A DNA stretch of 64,000 nucleotides from Tritonibacter horizontis (lineage in GTDB: Bacteria; Pseudomonadota; Alphaproteobacteria; Rhodobacterales; Rhodobacteraceae): positions 1 through 64,000 of the forward strand of contig NZ_LPUY01000052.1 in assembly GCF_001518015.1 (NCBI RefSeq). The letters run 5' to 3'. Below, in pieces: positions 1 through 9,158 of this stretch. Numbering within the stretch: the stretch's first letter is position 1; each line of letters opens with the position of its first letter. Position numbers and translations under genes: made by a program. The notes under the pieces were generated by a model, which worked only from the letters and a program-made list of their open reading frames with translations, was not told the origin of the DNA and made no database searches.

Positions 1-88
1 CGCCTGAGGCGCGAGGCCCAACGGGATGGCGGGGCCGAAAGGCCATGGCAGACGGGCGGGAGCCTCCCCTTGCGCCGAAGTGGTCACC

Positions 89-862
89 TCAGAGCGGCGC
101 GCCCGGGAACTGTTGCAAGGTGATGCCTGCAGCCTCCAGGCCGGAGCGGACGCTGCGCGCAATTTCCAGCGCCTCCGGCGTGTCGCCATGCAGGCAAATC
201 GTGTCGATCCGCGTCGGTATGCGGCTGCCATCCTCGGCCAGTATCGCACCTGCCTCGACCATTTGGACGACCCGGCGACCGGCCAGATCCGGGTCGTGGA
301 TCACCGCACCCGGCCGCGACCGATCCACAAGCGAAGCATCCGCGTTATAGGCCCGATCCGCAAAAATCTCGCAGGCAAGGTTGCATCCGAGCGCCTGAGC
401 CGCGTCTTGCTGGCGGGTGCCTGCCATCACCATGATAACGAGATCGGGCGCCACCTTCAGCGCCGCCTTATAGCAGACCGTTGCCATATGCTGATCCGCA
501 GCCGCCATATTGGCAAGCGCCCCGTGCAGCTTCAGATGTCGCACCTGCGTCCCCGCCGCCCGTGCCATCGCCTGGGCCGCGCCCAGCTGGTATTGCACCA
601 GATGCGCCAGGCTTTGGTCCGGCAGATGCATCCTGCGCCGCCCGAACCCCTGAAGGTCCGGAAACCCCGGATGCGCCCCGATGCCAACCCCGCGCGCCGC
701 CGCCGCCGCCATGGTGGCGGCCATCACGTCCCAATCGCCCGCATGCACGCCGCAGGCGACATTGGCCGAGGTGACGACCTCCAGAACATCCGCATCCTGC
801 CCCATCACCCAAGGGCCGAAGCTCTCTCCCATATCCGCATTCAAATCGACGGTGGCTGCCAT
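89..862 (-). CDS. pxpA: 5-oxoprolinase subunit A (LamB/YcsF family)
   Basis: Subunit of the ATP-dependent 5-oxoprolinase PxpABC, which opens 5-oxoproline to glutamate in the cytoplasm. The 257-residue protein begins with the family signature VDLNADMGESFG and continues with NVACGVHAGD and GAHPGFPD, the conserved metal- and substrate-site blocks of the YcsF fold. The length is normal. I chose the ATG at 862 because AGGAG lies about 8 nt upstream. An in-frame start at 898 would overlap pxpC by 20 nt and has no such site. It is the last gene of pxpB-pxpC-pxpA, 16 nt after pxpC. The family assignment is firm. The reaction is inferred from the three-gene context. Confidence 0.93.
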   Translation of the reverse strand: MAATVDLNADMGESFGPWVMGQDADVLEVVTSANVACGVHAGDWDVMAATMAAAAARGVGIGAHPGFPDLQGFGRRRMHLPDQSLAHLVQYQLGAAQAMARAAGTQVRHLKLHGALANMAAADQHMATVCYKAALKVAPDLVIMVMAGTRQQDAAQALGCNLACEIFADRAYNADASLVDRSRPGAVIHDPDLAGRRVVQMVEAGAILAEDGSRIPTRIDTICLHGDTPEALEIARSVRSGLEAAGITLQQFPGAPL

Positions 863-878
863 GGCATCTGCTCCTGTT

Positions 879-1907
879 TTAGGTATCATCGTCTTCAAGC
901 TCCCGCCCCGCGGTCACACCGCTGACCAACTGGTAAGACAACAGATCACGCAGCACCGCCGGGTCGCGCACCAAAGGGGCAAGCCGTGCGGTCAACCGGG
1001 CGCGCTCACTTCGGGCCCGGCGTTCGATCTCCACCGCCTCTTGCAAGGTCACCTGCACAAAGGAAAACCGCGCCCCGGCCTGAGCCTGCGCCACCAGCGC
1101 CATATCGCAGGGCAGGACCGATCCGATCCGGGGGTAGCCGCCGGTGGTCTGACATTCGCTCATCAAAACATAAGGGGTGCCGTCGCCGGTGATCTGGATG
1201 TCCCCCGGCGCAATCACTTCTGACAGCACGCTGAGACCACCGTCGAGCGCAAACCCCTCGCCCTGCGGCAACAGACGCACCCCCATGCGATTGGCACGGA
1301 TGTCGCGTATAAAATCGACCTTCTGAAACCGCGCCAGCTCGGCGCGGGCAAACAAATGCGTCTGCAGGCTTGGCACGAACCGGAGGCATCCACCCGCAAG
1401 GCGCGGCTCCGGCGACAGCGACAGGTTGACCGGACCGCCGGGATCGCACCCCAGCGGCAGCCTGTCGTTGGATTGAAGACGCGCCCCGAGTCCGGCGGCA
1501 ACATGTACGCTGCGCGATCCCAAACGTTGCGGGGTCTCAATCCCCCCGGCCACGTGCAGGTAACCGTAGCTCCCGGCCTGCACCGCCCCAATGGTCAGCG
1601 TCTCGCCAGCGGGCAACAGATGGCTGGCGTTCCAGCGCAGCGCCTGGCCGGTGCTGAATGTGGCCCGCATGGGGGCGCCGGTCAGCGCGATGCGCATATC
1701 CTCGGTCGCGACAAAGCTGCCGCCCAGACCGGCCATTTCCACCGCGGCCAAGGCAGGGTCCTGTCCCAACAGCGCCGCCCCTTCAAACAGCGCCAACCGG
1801 TCGGCTGCGCCGCCCCGCGACAGGCCAAACGCAAGATAGCCGGGGCGGCCAAGATCCTGCACGGTCAGACCAGGCCCTGCGCGGGTGACGGTCAGCGCCC
1901 GGCTCAT
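879..1907 (-). CDS. pxpC: 5-oxoprolinase subunit C (biotin-dependent carboxyltransferase/AHS2 family)
   Basis: Large subunit of the PxpBC pair, 342 residues and homologous to allophanate hydrolase subunit 2. It would use ATP with PxpB to phosphorylate 5-oxoproline for PxpA. The N-terminus (SRALTVTRAGPGLTVQDLGR) and the internal PYVLMSECQTTGGYPRIG block are diagnostic of the AHS2/KipA family. Its ATG overlaps the pxpB stop as ATGA, which implies translational coupling. Older annotations call such genes urea amidolyase-related, but there is no biotin carboxylase domain here and the pxpA neighbour favours oxoprolinase. Confidence 0.92.
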   Translation of the reverse strand: MSRALTVTRAGPGLTVQDLGRPGYLAFGLSRGGAADRLALFEGAALLGQDPALAAVEMAGLGGSFVATEDMRIALTGAPMRATFSTGQALRWNASHLLPAGETLTIGAVQAGSYGYLHVAGGIETPQRLGSRSVHVAAGLGARLQSNDRLPLGCDPGGPVNLSLSPEPRLAGGCLRFVPSLQTHLFARAELARFQKVDFIRDIRANRMGVRLLPQGEGFALDGGLSVLSEVIAPGDIQITGDGTPYVLMSECQTTGGYPRIGSVLPCDMALVAQAQAGARFSFVQVTLQEAVEIERRARSERARLTARLAPLVRDPAVLRDLLSYQLVSGVTAGRELEDDDT

Positions 1908-2674
1908 GTCAGTGCCTCGGCGGTGGCGCCGCCCGCCGCGCCGTCCCCGGCCAGGGCCCCATACCGCTCGGCCGAGATCGGTTCGAACAGGACCTCATCC
2001 CCCGGACGCAACACAAAGGGGTTCGCGTCATCCGGGCGAAACAGGCGAAACCGGGTCTGGCCAATGTGGCGCCATCCGGTCGGCGTGGTCACCGAAAACA
2101 ACACGATCTGGCGGATCGCCACCACGACAGCGCCCTCGGGCACTTCGGGCGTCAACGCGGTCTGGCGCGGGATGTCAAAAGCTTCGGGCAATTCGCCGAG
2201 ATAGGGCTGCCCCGGTGCAAACCCGATGGTCTGCACCCGGAGCCGGGTTTGGGAAATTTGCGCAATGGCGTCGTCCACCGTGAGGCCGGCGACCGCCGCA
2301 GCCTCGGCCAGTTGCGGCCCGAGATCGGTGCCAAACACGGTCGGGACCCGCCAGAGCCTGCGCCCCTCCGGCAGGGCGGCCTCGTACCAGTCGCGCGACG
2401 CCAGCAGGTCCGCGACCCGCGTCGCCATGGCCCCATGATCGGTCCCCAACGGATCAAACCGCAGGTAGGTGGAAACAAGCGAGGTCGAGGTTTCCTCCAC
2501 CGCGCTCCAGCTCTGCTGTTCAAGTGCGGCGCGAAAGGCCAGCGCCGCGCGATTTGCCGGCTCGCTCAGTCGGTCCGCAAAGCGCACAACCAGACCATCG
2601 AACCCCGCGTTGACCACGCGTGGCCAGCCCTGCGGCTCCGGTTCTGGCGGTGAAACAAGCCTCTTGTCTGTCAT
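1904..2674 (-). CDS. pxpB: 5-oxoprolinase subunit B (AHS1/KipI family)
   Basis: Small subunit of PxpBC, 256 residues. The C-terminal FAPGQPYLGELPEAFDIPRQ and GWRHIGQTRFRLF segments are typical of allophanate hydrolase subunit 1/KipI proteins. I start it at the ATG encoding MTDKRLVSPP. A TTG at 2716 would add 14 residues that do not look like the family. No clear Shine-Dalgarno precedes either start, so the N-terminus is uncertain. It is the first gene of the operon and overlaps pxpC by 4 nt. Confidence 0.9.
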   Translation of the reverse strand: MTDKRLVSPPEPEPQGWPRVVNAGFDGLVVRFADRLSEPANRAALAFRAALEQQSWSAVEETSTSLVSTYLRFDPLGTDHGAMATRVADLLASRDWYEAALPEGRRLWRVPTVFGTDLGPQLAEAAAVAGLTVDDAIAQISQTRLRVQTIGFAPGQPYLGELPEAFDIPRQTALTPEVPEGAVVVAIRQIVLFSVTTPTGWRHIGQTRFRLFRPDDANPFVLRPGDEVLFEPISAERYGALAGDGAAGGATAEALT

Positions 2675-3288
2675 GGCCCATGACTGCCAGCGTGCGCGGC
2701 AAAAGACCAGTGCCAATTGTCAGCGAAACATGCGGCAGGGATCCGCGCCCGACGTCACAACGCCAACCGGTTGGATCATGCGGCCAGACCTGACCGGGGG
2801 CTGCCCTATGGACGGCGGTGTTCTGGTGCCCCGCCCCGACGCGGCACCACATCCTTCGGATGCCGCACCCACGCACTCTGTGGACGCAGCGGTTTCGCCC
2901 CCTGCGCTTGCGACACGGCCCAGCGCAACACCAGCGGGTCAGCCGCACTTCCCCGCGGCGGGTCCAGGCACAGCACACGCCTGATGCGGGGCGGGATCAA
3001 TCCCTGGTCCGGGGGTGTTTCTTTCACGGGGGCATCTCCTTTGGCGGGGACTGCAGGACGCGGCGCAGGGCCACAGAAGACCACGCAAAGATTGACAGGA
3101 GGTTGCCCGCCGCCCGCCCGTGCAAAGCCCGGCTGCGGCCCGCAGTTCGACCCCGGTGTTTCGCGCTCGACATTCAGGAAAAGGGTCAATCAGACGCGCA
3201 GGCAAATGGACCTGGCAGCGCCCAACGACCACCCCACCGGGTCAGAGGTGCCCGCTGGAAAGCCCTCAGTGCCGCGTTGCGAAAGCCC
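2675..3288. other. GC-rich intergenic region without a supported gene
   Basis: About 610 nt between the end of the sugar-nucleotide operon and the pxp operon, both on the minus strand. It should contain the pxp promoter, but I see no convincing -35/-10 pair and no T-tailed hairpin. Open frames cross it on both strands, but they are proline- and arginine-rich and read as GC-rich noise. Two direct copies of GAAAGCCCTCA lie near 3260 and 3283, just after the fcl-like stop. Confidence 0.5.
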
Positions 3289-4263
3289 TCATTTCTGGCG
3301 AAGAGCGGCCAGATCCTGCGTCAGGAACCAGTCATAGGTCTGCCGGATCCCCGCCTCCAGCCCGATCGAAGCCCGCCAGCCGAGCCGTTCCAGCCGCGAT
3401 ACATCCATCAGTTTCTGCAGGGTGCCATCCGGGCGCGCGGGATCGCAGCTGATCCGGCCCTCATAGCCAACCACCCGGGCAATGGTCCGGGCGAGCTCCA
3501 GAATGGTGACATCCTGACCGGAGCCGACATTGATATGCGACAGCATCGGATCGGTTTCCCGCTGGTACAGCTGAGGGGCCAGATCGTGCACAAAAAGCGA
3601 CGCCTCGGCCATGTCGTCCACATGCAGAAACTCGCGGCGCGGCGCGCCGGTGCCCCAGATGGTGACGTTTTCTGCATCGGTCAGCCGCGCATCGTGAAAC
3701 CTGCGGATCAGCGCCGGCAGCACATGCGAATTCTCGGGGTGAAAATTGTCCCCCGGTCCATAAAGGTTCGTTGGCATGACGGAGCGATAATCGGTGCCAT
3801 ATTGCCGGTTATAGCTCTCGCAGAGCTTGATCCCGGCGATCTTTGCGATGGCATAGGGTTCGTTGGTGGCTTCCAGAGGACCGCTGAGCAGGGCCTGTTC
3901 GCGCATCGGCTGCGCCGCCTCGCGCGGGTAGATGCACGACGACCCCAGCTGCAACAGTTTCTCCACCCCCGCCTCATAGGCGGCGTGGATCACGTTGCAC
4001 TCGATCATCAGGTTTTCATAGATGAACTGCGCCGGAAAGCTGTTGTTGGCGTGAATGCCCCCCACCCGTGCGGCGGCGAGGATCACCTGATCCGGGCGTT
4101 CGCGGGCAAAAAACGCCCGCACCGCACTCTGATCGGTCAAGTCCAGTTCCAAGGAGGTCGCAGTCAACAGCTCCACCGCTTGCCCGGCCGACTGGCGGGC
4201 CGCGAGACGGCGCAGGATCGCACCGCCCACCATGCCCCGATGACCGGCCACGTAGATCTTCAC
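3289..4263 (-). CDS. GDP-L-fucose synthase-like epimerase/reductase (Fcl or ColC)
   Basis: Extended short-chain dehydrogenase of 324 residues. The N-terminal [10 protein letters not shown] is the NADPH-binding glycine motif. GSSCIYP supplies the catalytic Ser and Cys, [10 protein letters not shown] the Tyr-xxx-Lys, and [15 protein letters not shown] the His-containing segment. GDP-fucose synthase converts GDP-4-keto-6-deoxymannose to GDP-L-fucose by 3,5-epimerisation and 4-reduction. ColC is a close homologue acting on the 3-deoxy product of ColD. Because a ColD-type gene lies two genes upstream, a ColC role (GDP-L-colitose) is at least as likely as Fcl. It starts 3 nt after gmd, so the two are probably coupled. 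Confidence 0.9.
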   Translation of the reverse strand: MKIYVAGHRGMVGGAILRRLAARQSAGQAVELLTATSLELDLTDQSAVRAFFARERPDQVILAAARVGGIHANNSFPAQFIYENLMIECNVIHAAYEAGVEKLLQLGSSCIYPREAAQPMREQALLSGPLEATNEPYAIAKIAGIKLCESYNRQYGTDYRSVMPTNLYGPGDNFHPENSHVLPALIRRFHDARLTDAENVTIWGTGAPRREFLHVDDMAEASLFVHDLAPQLYQRETDPMLSHINVGSGQDVTILELARTIARVVGYEGRISCDPARPDGTLQKLMDVSRLERLGWRASIGLEAGIRQTYDWFLTQDLAALRQK

Positions 4264-4266
4264 GGG

Positions 4267-5385
4267 TCAGGCCTCCAGCGCCACCGGCATATCAAAGCCA
4301 TGATCGCGCAGCACCGCATGCCGACGGGCGGCATCCAGATCAGCCATGACCATCTCCGCGCACATCTCCTGCACAGAGATTTCCGGCACCCAGCCAAGTT
4401 TCTGCTTGGCCTTGGACGGATCGCCCAACAGGGTCTCGACCTCAGCGGGGCGGAAATAGCGCGGGTCGATCTGCATGATCACATCCCCGGTCTGCAAGGC
4501 GGGCGCCTTGTCACCGTAGATGCCGGCAACAACCGCGACCTCTTCAAGGCCTTCACCCCGGAATTCCAGCGTGATGCCCAGTTCGGCAGCGGCCCAGACG
4601 ATGAACTGACGCACCGAATGCTGCTCACCGGTTGCGATCACAAAATCCTCCGGGTTGTCCTGCTGCAACATCATCCATTGCATCCGCACATAATCCTTGG
4701 CGTGGCCCCAATCCCGCAGCGCGTCGATGTTGCCCATGTAAAGGCACTCTTCCAGCCCCTGGGCAATATTGGCCAGCCCGCGGGTGATCTTGCGCGTCAC
4801 GAAGGTTTCGCCGCGACGGGGGCTTTCGTGGTTAAAAAGGATGCCGTTGCAGGCGAACATGTCATAGCTTTCACGGTAGTTCACCGTGATCCAATAGGAA
4901 TAGAGCTTTGCCACCGCATAGGGGCTGCGCGGATAAAACGGTGTGGTCTCGCGCTGCGGGGTTTCCTGCACCATGCCATAGAGCTCTGACGTGGAGGCCT
5001 GATAAAAGCGCGTCTTCTTTTCCAGCCCCAGAAAACGGATCGCTTCGAGCATCCGCAGGGTGCCGAGACCATCGACATCGGCCGTGTATTCCGGGGATTC
5101 AAACGACACCGCCACGTGGCTTTGCGCGCCGAGGTTATAGACCTCGTCCGGTTCCACCTCAGAGATGATCCGGGTCAGGTTCGAGCTGTCCGACAGATCG
5201 CCGTAATGCAGTTTGAAGCGCGCTTTTTCGGTCTGGGGATCCTGGTAGATATGATCCACCCGCTGCGTGTTGAAGCTGGAGGAGCGGCGTTTGATGCCGT
5301 GCACCTCGTAGCCTTTTTCCAGCAGAAGCTCCGCGAGATAGGATCCATCCTGTCCGGTGACGCCTGTGATCAGTGCTTTTTTCAT
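4267..5385 (-). CDS. gmd: GDP-mannose 4,6-dehydratase
   Basis: Converts GDP-D-mannose to GDP-4-keto-6-deoxy-D-mannose in the cytoplasm. The 372-residue protein has the NADP-binding [15 protein letters not shown], the [18 protein letters not shown] block, [13 protein letters not shown] with the catalytic Thr/Ser, and [12 protein letters not shown] with Tyr-xxx-Lys. All are hallmarks of Gmd at the usual length. Its product is the common substrate of the neighbouring ColD-like and Fcl/ColC-like enzymes, so it is the entry step of the pathway encoded here. It follows the ColD-like gene after 57 nt. No manB or manC is in the window, so GDP-mannose must come from elsewhere. Confidence 0.96.
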   Translation of the reverse strand: MKKALITGVTGQDGSYLAELLLEKGYEVHGIKRRSSSFNTQRVDHIYQDPQTEKARFKLHYGDLSDSSNLTRIISEVEPDEVYNLGAQSHVAVSFESPEYTADVDGLGTLRMLEAIRFLGLEKKTRFYQASTSELYGMVQETPQRETTPFYPRSPYAVAKLYSYWITVNYRESYDMFACNGILFNHESPRRGETFVTRKITRGLANIAQGLEECLYMGNIDALRDWGHAKDYVRMQWMMLQQDNPEDFVIATGEQHSVRQFIVWAAAELGITLEFRGEGLEEVAVVAGIYGDKAPALQTGDVIMQIDPRYFRPAEVETLLGDPSKAKQKLGWVPEISVQEMCAEMVMADLDAARRHAVLRDHGFDMPVALEA

Positions 5386-5442
5386 GGCCTGTTTTCCGTT
5401 TCCTGTTGCGCCCGATTGGGTCTTTTTGCGAGCGATTGCCGA

Positions 5443-6633
5443 TCAGGCGGCGCGGTCTCGCATGCCCTTTGGCCGGGCGACAGAGTTGAAGGCAGACGTG
5501 ACCCGTTCGACGTCCGCGGTGCGCAGATTGTGGTGGTTCGGCAGGTAGATGCCGAATTCGTGGATCAGATCCGCGTTGGGCAGAACCTGCTCGCCATAGC
5601 GACGGGTCCAGAAGGGATGCCGGGCGATATTGCCACAGATCAGCGGGCGGCATTCGATCTGCTGCGCCTTGAGATGGGCGTAGACCTCCATCCGGTTCTC
5701 AACCAGCGTGCCATAGGCAAAGGAGGACAACAGGCCCGCGTCGCTCTTCTGGCAGAAGAACTCCGGCAGCTGTGCGGCATAGCTGTCAAAATTGCGCTGC
5801 CGCACCGCGCAGATCTCGTCGAGCTTGGTGATCTGCAAACGCCCGATAAAGGCCTGCAGGTCGGTCGAGCGCAGATTGAAACCAGCGTGGTAGAAGGTGT
5901 AGAAATTGCGGAAATCGTCGATGCCATGTTCCTGCTGCAGGCTGTCACGGCGCGCGGGATCAAGGTCACGACTCCAGCCATGGGACCGCAGCGACAACAT
6001 CACCTGATGCAATTCGCTGTCATCCGTCACCACCATGCCGCCCTCGATGGTGGAGATGTGATGGCCATAGTAGAACGAAAAACTGCCCGCCGCGCCATGG
6101 CAGCCCAGTTTGCGATCCTCAAAGGTGGAGCCCAGCGCCTCGCAACTGTCTTCGAGCAGCAGCACGTCATAGCGCTCACATATGGCGCGGATTTCCCGCA
6201 TGTGATTGGCGTGCCCCAGCACGTGCACCAGGATCAGCATTGACGGTGCCTCATCCCGGCAAAGCTGTTCCAGATGGTCCAGATCAAGACCGAGATTGAT
6301 CGGATCGCAATCACACAGCCGCACCTCAAAGCCAAGCTGGATCAGCGGCGAAACGGTCGTCACCCAGCTGACAGCGGGGGCGATTACCTTGGTGTTGCGC
6401 AGGCGGCCCGCTTCTTGCGCGGCATAGATCATCAGCAGGTTCGCAGAGGAGCCCGAATTCACGAACACCGCATGTTTGCAGCCCATCCAGGCCGCGAATT
6501 CCTCCTCGAATGTGGTGGTCAGCTCGGCCTTGGTCAGCCGGTTGCCGGCCAGCATCCAGGCGGCGGTCTGTTCCAGTTCCCCCTGGGAGATCGTGTCTTC
6601 TGCCAGGGTAACCGGTTTGACAGCAGTCATCAT
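5443..6633 (-). CDS. ColD-like GDP-4-keto-6-deoxymannose 3-dehydratase (PLP enzyme, His in place of Lys)
   Basis: DegT/DnrJ/EryC1 aminotransferase-fold protein of 396 residues. The PLP-anchoring Asp is in LLLEDSCEALGS (about residue 162). Where sugar aminotransferases carry the Schiff-base lysine, this protein reads SFYYGHHISTIEGG, so the first His (about 191) replaces Lys. That substitution is known in ColD and in the CDP-hexose E1 dehydratases, where PMP stays unbound and His removes the C3 hydroxyl. Next to gmd this points to GDP-4-keto-3,6-dideoxymannose. I start it at the ATG overlapping the upstream stop as TGATG. An N-acyl or perosamine transaminase would need the Lys. Confidence 0.88.
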   Translation of the reverse strand: MMTAVKPVTLAEDTISQGELEQTAAWMLAGNRLTKAELTTTFEEEFAAWMGCKHAVFVNSGSSANLLMIYAAQEAGRLRNTKVIAPAVSWVTTVSPLIQLGFEVRLCDCDPINLGLDLDHLEQLCRDEAPSMLILVHVLGHANHMREIRAICERYDVLLLEDSCEALGSTFEDRKLGCHGAAGSFSFYYGHHISTIEGGMVVTDDSELHQVMLSLRSHGWSRDLDPARRDSLQQEHGIDDFRNFYTFYHAGFNLRSTDLQAFIGRLQITKLDEICAVRQRNFDSYAAQLPEFFCQKSDAGLLSSFAYGTLVENRMEVYAHLKAQQIECRPLICGNIARHPFWTRRYGEQVLPNADLIHEFGIYLPNHHNLRTADVERVTSAFNSVARPKGMRDRAA

Positions 6634-7406
6634 CAATTGGGTCCTCGCACGGTTTGCATGGCTTTCAATTCGACATAGAACCGGCGGACCTCGTTATAGG
6701 CCGCGGCGATGTTCTCTTTCTTGGTTCGGTCTTTCAGCGCGTCGATGGTGATCGACCCGTCATGCGCACGGAAACTGGCCAAGGGTTCTTTGACAAAACC
6801 CACCTTCGGGTAGCGCAACATCGACAGCAGCGACACAAAGATGTCCGGACCGACCCCGTGGTATTCGTTCTGTTGCAGCGGCAAGCGGCCCTGATAAAGC
6901 GCATCGATCAGCACCTGACGCCGAAACAGCGCCGCGCCGGGCGAGATCAGCGAGCCGACGATATGTTCCTCTGCCAGCTGGTTTTCGTAGGTCCCGGTCT
7001 CGGGCAGCCATTCCAGGAACTGGGTCATCATCTGACGCCCGGATTTGTCGTCAATCACCTCTGCGCCGCTGAAGGAAAACCCAACGTCGTCGCCCATGAC
7101 GGCGATGCATTTGGCGATAAAGGTCGCGTGGATCCAGTCATCATCATATTGCAGATGGACCAGATCGCCGCTGGCATGCAGCACCCCTTCGAGCCAGCAG
7201 AAATGCGGACCGAAATCCCGTTCCCGCCGGATATAGATGATCTTGTCCCCATAGGCTGCGGCGACCTCTGCGGTGGTGTCAGTCGAGCCGTGATCGACGA
7301 CCAGAACCTCGCAAGGGTGGGTTTGGGCCAGCGCACTGTCGATCGCTTTTGGCAGCATATCCGCGCGGTTGAAGGTGGGGATGACGATCGAGACGGTATC
7401 AGGCAT
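6633..7406 (-). CDS. Family 2 glycosyltransferase
   Basis: Cytoplasmic GT-A fold transferase of 257 residues, probably adding one sugar to a surface polysaccharide. SIVIPTFNRADMLPKAIDSAL is the classical GT2 opening, VDHGSTDTT holds the nucleotide-binding Asp, and YDDDW the DxD-like metal site. It lacks membrane segments. The ATG at 7406 has GGAG six nt upstream and overlaps the preceding gene by 8 nt. Acceptor and donor cannot be read from sequence. The operon suggests a GDP-dideoxyhexose or GDP-fucose donor. Confidence 0.88.
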   Translation of the reverse strand: MPDTVSIVIPTFNRADMLPKAIDSALAQTHPCEVLVVDHGSTDTTAEVAAAYGDKIIYIRRERDFGPHFCWLEGVLHASGDLVHLQYDDDWIHATFIAKCIAVMGDDVGFSFSGAEVIDDKSGRQMMTQFLEWLPETGTYENQLAEEHIVGSLISPGAALFRRQVLIDALYQGRLPLQQNEYHGVGPDIFVSLLSMLRYPKVGFVKEPLASFRAHDGSITIDALKDRTKKENIAAAYNEVRRFYVELKAMQTVRGPN

Positions 7407-8196
7407 TGTTTTCTCCAAGGATCGCGCGCAGGCGCGTCACATCGGCTTTGAGGATATCGTCCTGGCCCTTGGGCCGGATATCCAGCGGGACCGGGGCCAG
7501 GGATCGGGCAAAGTCGGCCACGGTGATTGCAGTGCCAGAGGCCACATTGACGGCGCCTTCAGCCCCGGTCAGCGCCAGTTTGACAAGAAGACGCGCAGCG
7601 TCCTGTGCGGGTAGGAAATCACGCAGGCTGCCTGCCCCGAACAGCTCGAACGGGGTGTCGGGGCGCATCTCGGCAAAGCGGCGCTCAAGCGTGGGGCGCA
7701 GATAGCTGCCGGTCTGGCGTGGATCGTGGATCGAGAACAGCCGCGCCAGGCAGAGCGACCGGCCCGTTGCCTCGCAGATCTGCGTCGCCGCCTGTTCCGC
7801 CATCAGTTTCGTCTGACCATAAAGCGAGACCGGAACTGTCGGGTCACTTTCGACAATCGGCTCCGCCTTGCTGGCATAGACATGGCTGGAGGAGACCAGC
7901 AACACCCGCGCCGCCGTATCCGCCAAGGCGGATAGCAGATTTACGGTGCCGCCCACATTGACACAATAGGCGCGCGCGGGGTTGGCCTGAACTTCCGCAA
8001 CCGGCACCAAAGCGGCCAGATGCAGCACCAGATCAATCCAGCCTGCGTCCTCAACGAACCGGGTGGTTGCGGCCAGATCGGTCAGATCGGCCGTGTTGCG
8101 CAGGATTTCGGCATCGGGCACGGTGTCCTGGAACGCCCGCACCACATGACGCCCGACAATCCCACCGCTGCCGGTTATCAGAACACGGAGGGTCAT
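7399..8196 (-). CDS. NAD-dependent epimerase/dehydratase (extended SDR)
   Basis: 265 residues with an N-terminal GSGGIVGRHV Rossmann glycine motif, LVSSSHVYAS with the catalytic Ser, and YGQTKLMAEQ with Tyr-xxx-Lys. It is shorter than typical sugar 4,6-dehydratases and closer in size to nucleotide-sugar 4-ketoreductases or epimerases. It lies in the polysaccharide operon between two glycosyltransferases and overlaps both (4 nt upstream, 8 nt downstream). It may supply a second sugar nucleotide or finish the dideoxy sugar. The substrate is not assignable. Confidence 0.85.
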   Translation of the reverse strand: MTLRVLITGSGGIVGRHVVRAFQDTVPDAEILRNTADLTDLAATTRFVEDAGWIDLVLHLAALVPVAEVQANPARAYCVNVGGTVNLLSALADTAARVLLVSSSHVYASKAEPIVESDPTVPVSLYGQTKLMAEQAATQICEATGRSLCLARLFSIHDPRQTGSYLRPTLERRFAEMRPDTPFELFGAGSLRDFLPAQDAARLLVKLALTGAEGAVNVASGTAITVADFARSLAPVPLDIRPKGQDDILKADVTRLRAILGENNA

Positions 8197-9158
8197 ATGT
8201 GTCCTTGAGCTCCTGCTGGAAGCGCCCCCAGCCCCATGGTGCGATACTGTGTCGCGAGATCCTGACTGGCGGCTTCAATCTTGTTTGCAGGCTTCGGCAC
8301 CGGCTGCGCGCCAGGGCGTCGCGAGAAATCCCCGGACAAGACCATCTGCGTGAACGAAATCTGGCTCACGCCGCAATCGTTGAGAAGTTTGTTGTCTTGA
8401 TGAGGGCGGAACTCTGCCTGGTTCTTGGTGTCGGAATAATACCGCCCGATAACCATTGGCAGCCGCGTCATCTTTTGCTTGTTCTGCAAGACGACTTTCC
8501 AAAAGATCTGATCGCCGATGGATTTGACTGGCGTCTGGTTGTTGAAATAGGTGGGATACCATTTCCCCAGAATGTCCAGGTTCCACATCGTCGCCGGACC
8601 GAAGGTCCCCCGCTCACCAGTGCCACTGCCCAGGCGCAGGTTGGGCTGCGCCATCGGCGGCCAATCGGAGGCGAAACTCGTCCCCCACAAATCCTGCACA
8701 TCAAACTGTGCCTCCAGGTGAGAGCCGTCGAAACTCACCTGCCAGTCCCCGCCGACCAGAGCACTGCCGGTCGCCTCGGCGGTGGAGACCAGCAAACGGG
8801 CCGCGTTGGTCGCAAGCCGGTCGTCCATATTGAGGTTCATGGTGTATTTGGTCTGGCTGAGCGCAACCCCTGCCCCCCAGGCCTCGTAGATGGTGAGCGG
8901 TTCGGAAAAACTGTGCCAGGGCGCATCAAGCCAATCCGGTGCGACATCGCCATTGTCGAAAATATAGCAAGGCTCTACGGGAATGGACTGCGCCTTGAGA
9001 TTCTCCCAATGCGAGCGGAGCAGGTCCAGTTTGTTCGGCTGTTGATGCCAGACCGCACAAAACACGGTCACCAAAGGTTTTCTACGGGACGCATCTTGCG
9101 CGATCGTGTGCGATTGAAATTCCACGGCTCTGGTTCTCCGGATGCTCAAAAGCGGCAT
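8193..9158 (-). CDS. Putative glycosyltransferase (GT-A like), first gene of the surface-sugar operon
   Basis: 321 residues without signal peptide or membrane segments. An early beta strand PLVTVFCAVWHQ is followed by KYTMNLNMDDRLATN, which resembles the DxD/MDDD region of GT2-like enzymes, and by VGGDWQVSF. I do not recognise the exact family, so the call rests on this motif and on the operon. The ATG is preceded by GGAG about 10 nt upstream. The 4-nt overlap with the SDR gene makes it the operon leader. Confidence 0.65.
   Translation of the reverse strand: MPLLSIRRTRAVEFQSHTIAQDASRRKPLVTVFCAVWHQQPNKLDLLRSHWENLKAQSIPVEPCYIFDNGDVAPDWLDAPWHSFSEPLTIYEAWGAGVALSQTKYTMNLNMDDRLATNAARLLVSTAEATGSALVGGDWQVSFDGSHLEAQFDVQDLWGTSFASDWPPMAQPNLRLGSGTGERGTFGPATMWNLDILGKWYPTYFNNQTPVKSIGDQIFWKVVLQNKQKMTRLPMVIGRYYSDTKNQAEFRPHQDNKLLNDCGVSQISFTQMVLSGDFSRRPGAQPVPKPANKIEAASQDLATQYRTMGLGALPAGAQGHI

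Noticed and set aside
2818-4989. 723-codon open frame on the plus strand
   Set aside because: It is the antisense shadow of fcl/colC and gmd, whose motifs are unambiguous. The translation is His/Arg-rich and has no domain.
5443-6633. Annotation as perosamine synthetase or other sugar aminotransferase
   Set aside because: The lysine needed for transamination is replaced by His, which fits the ColD/E1 dehydratase subgroup.
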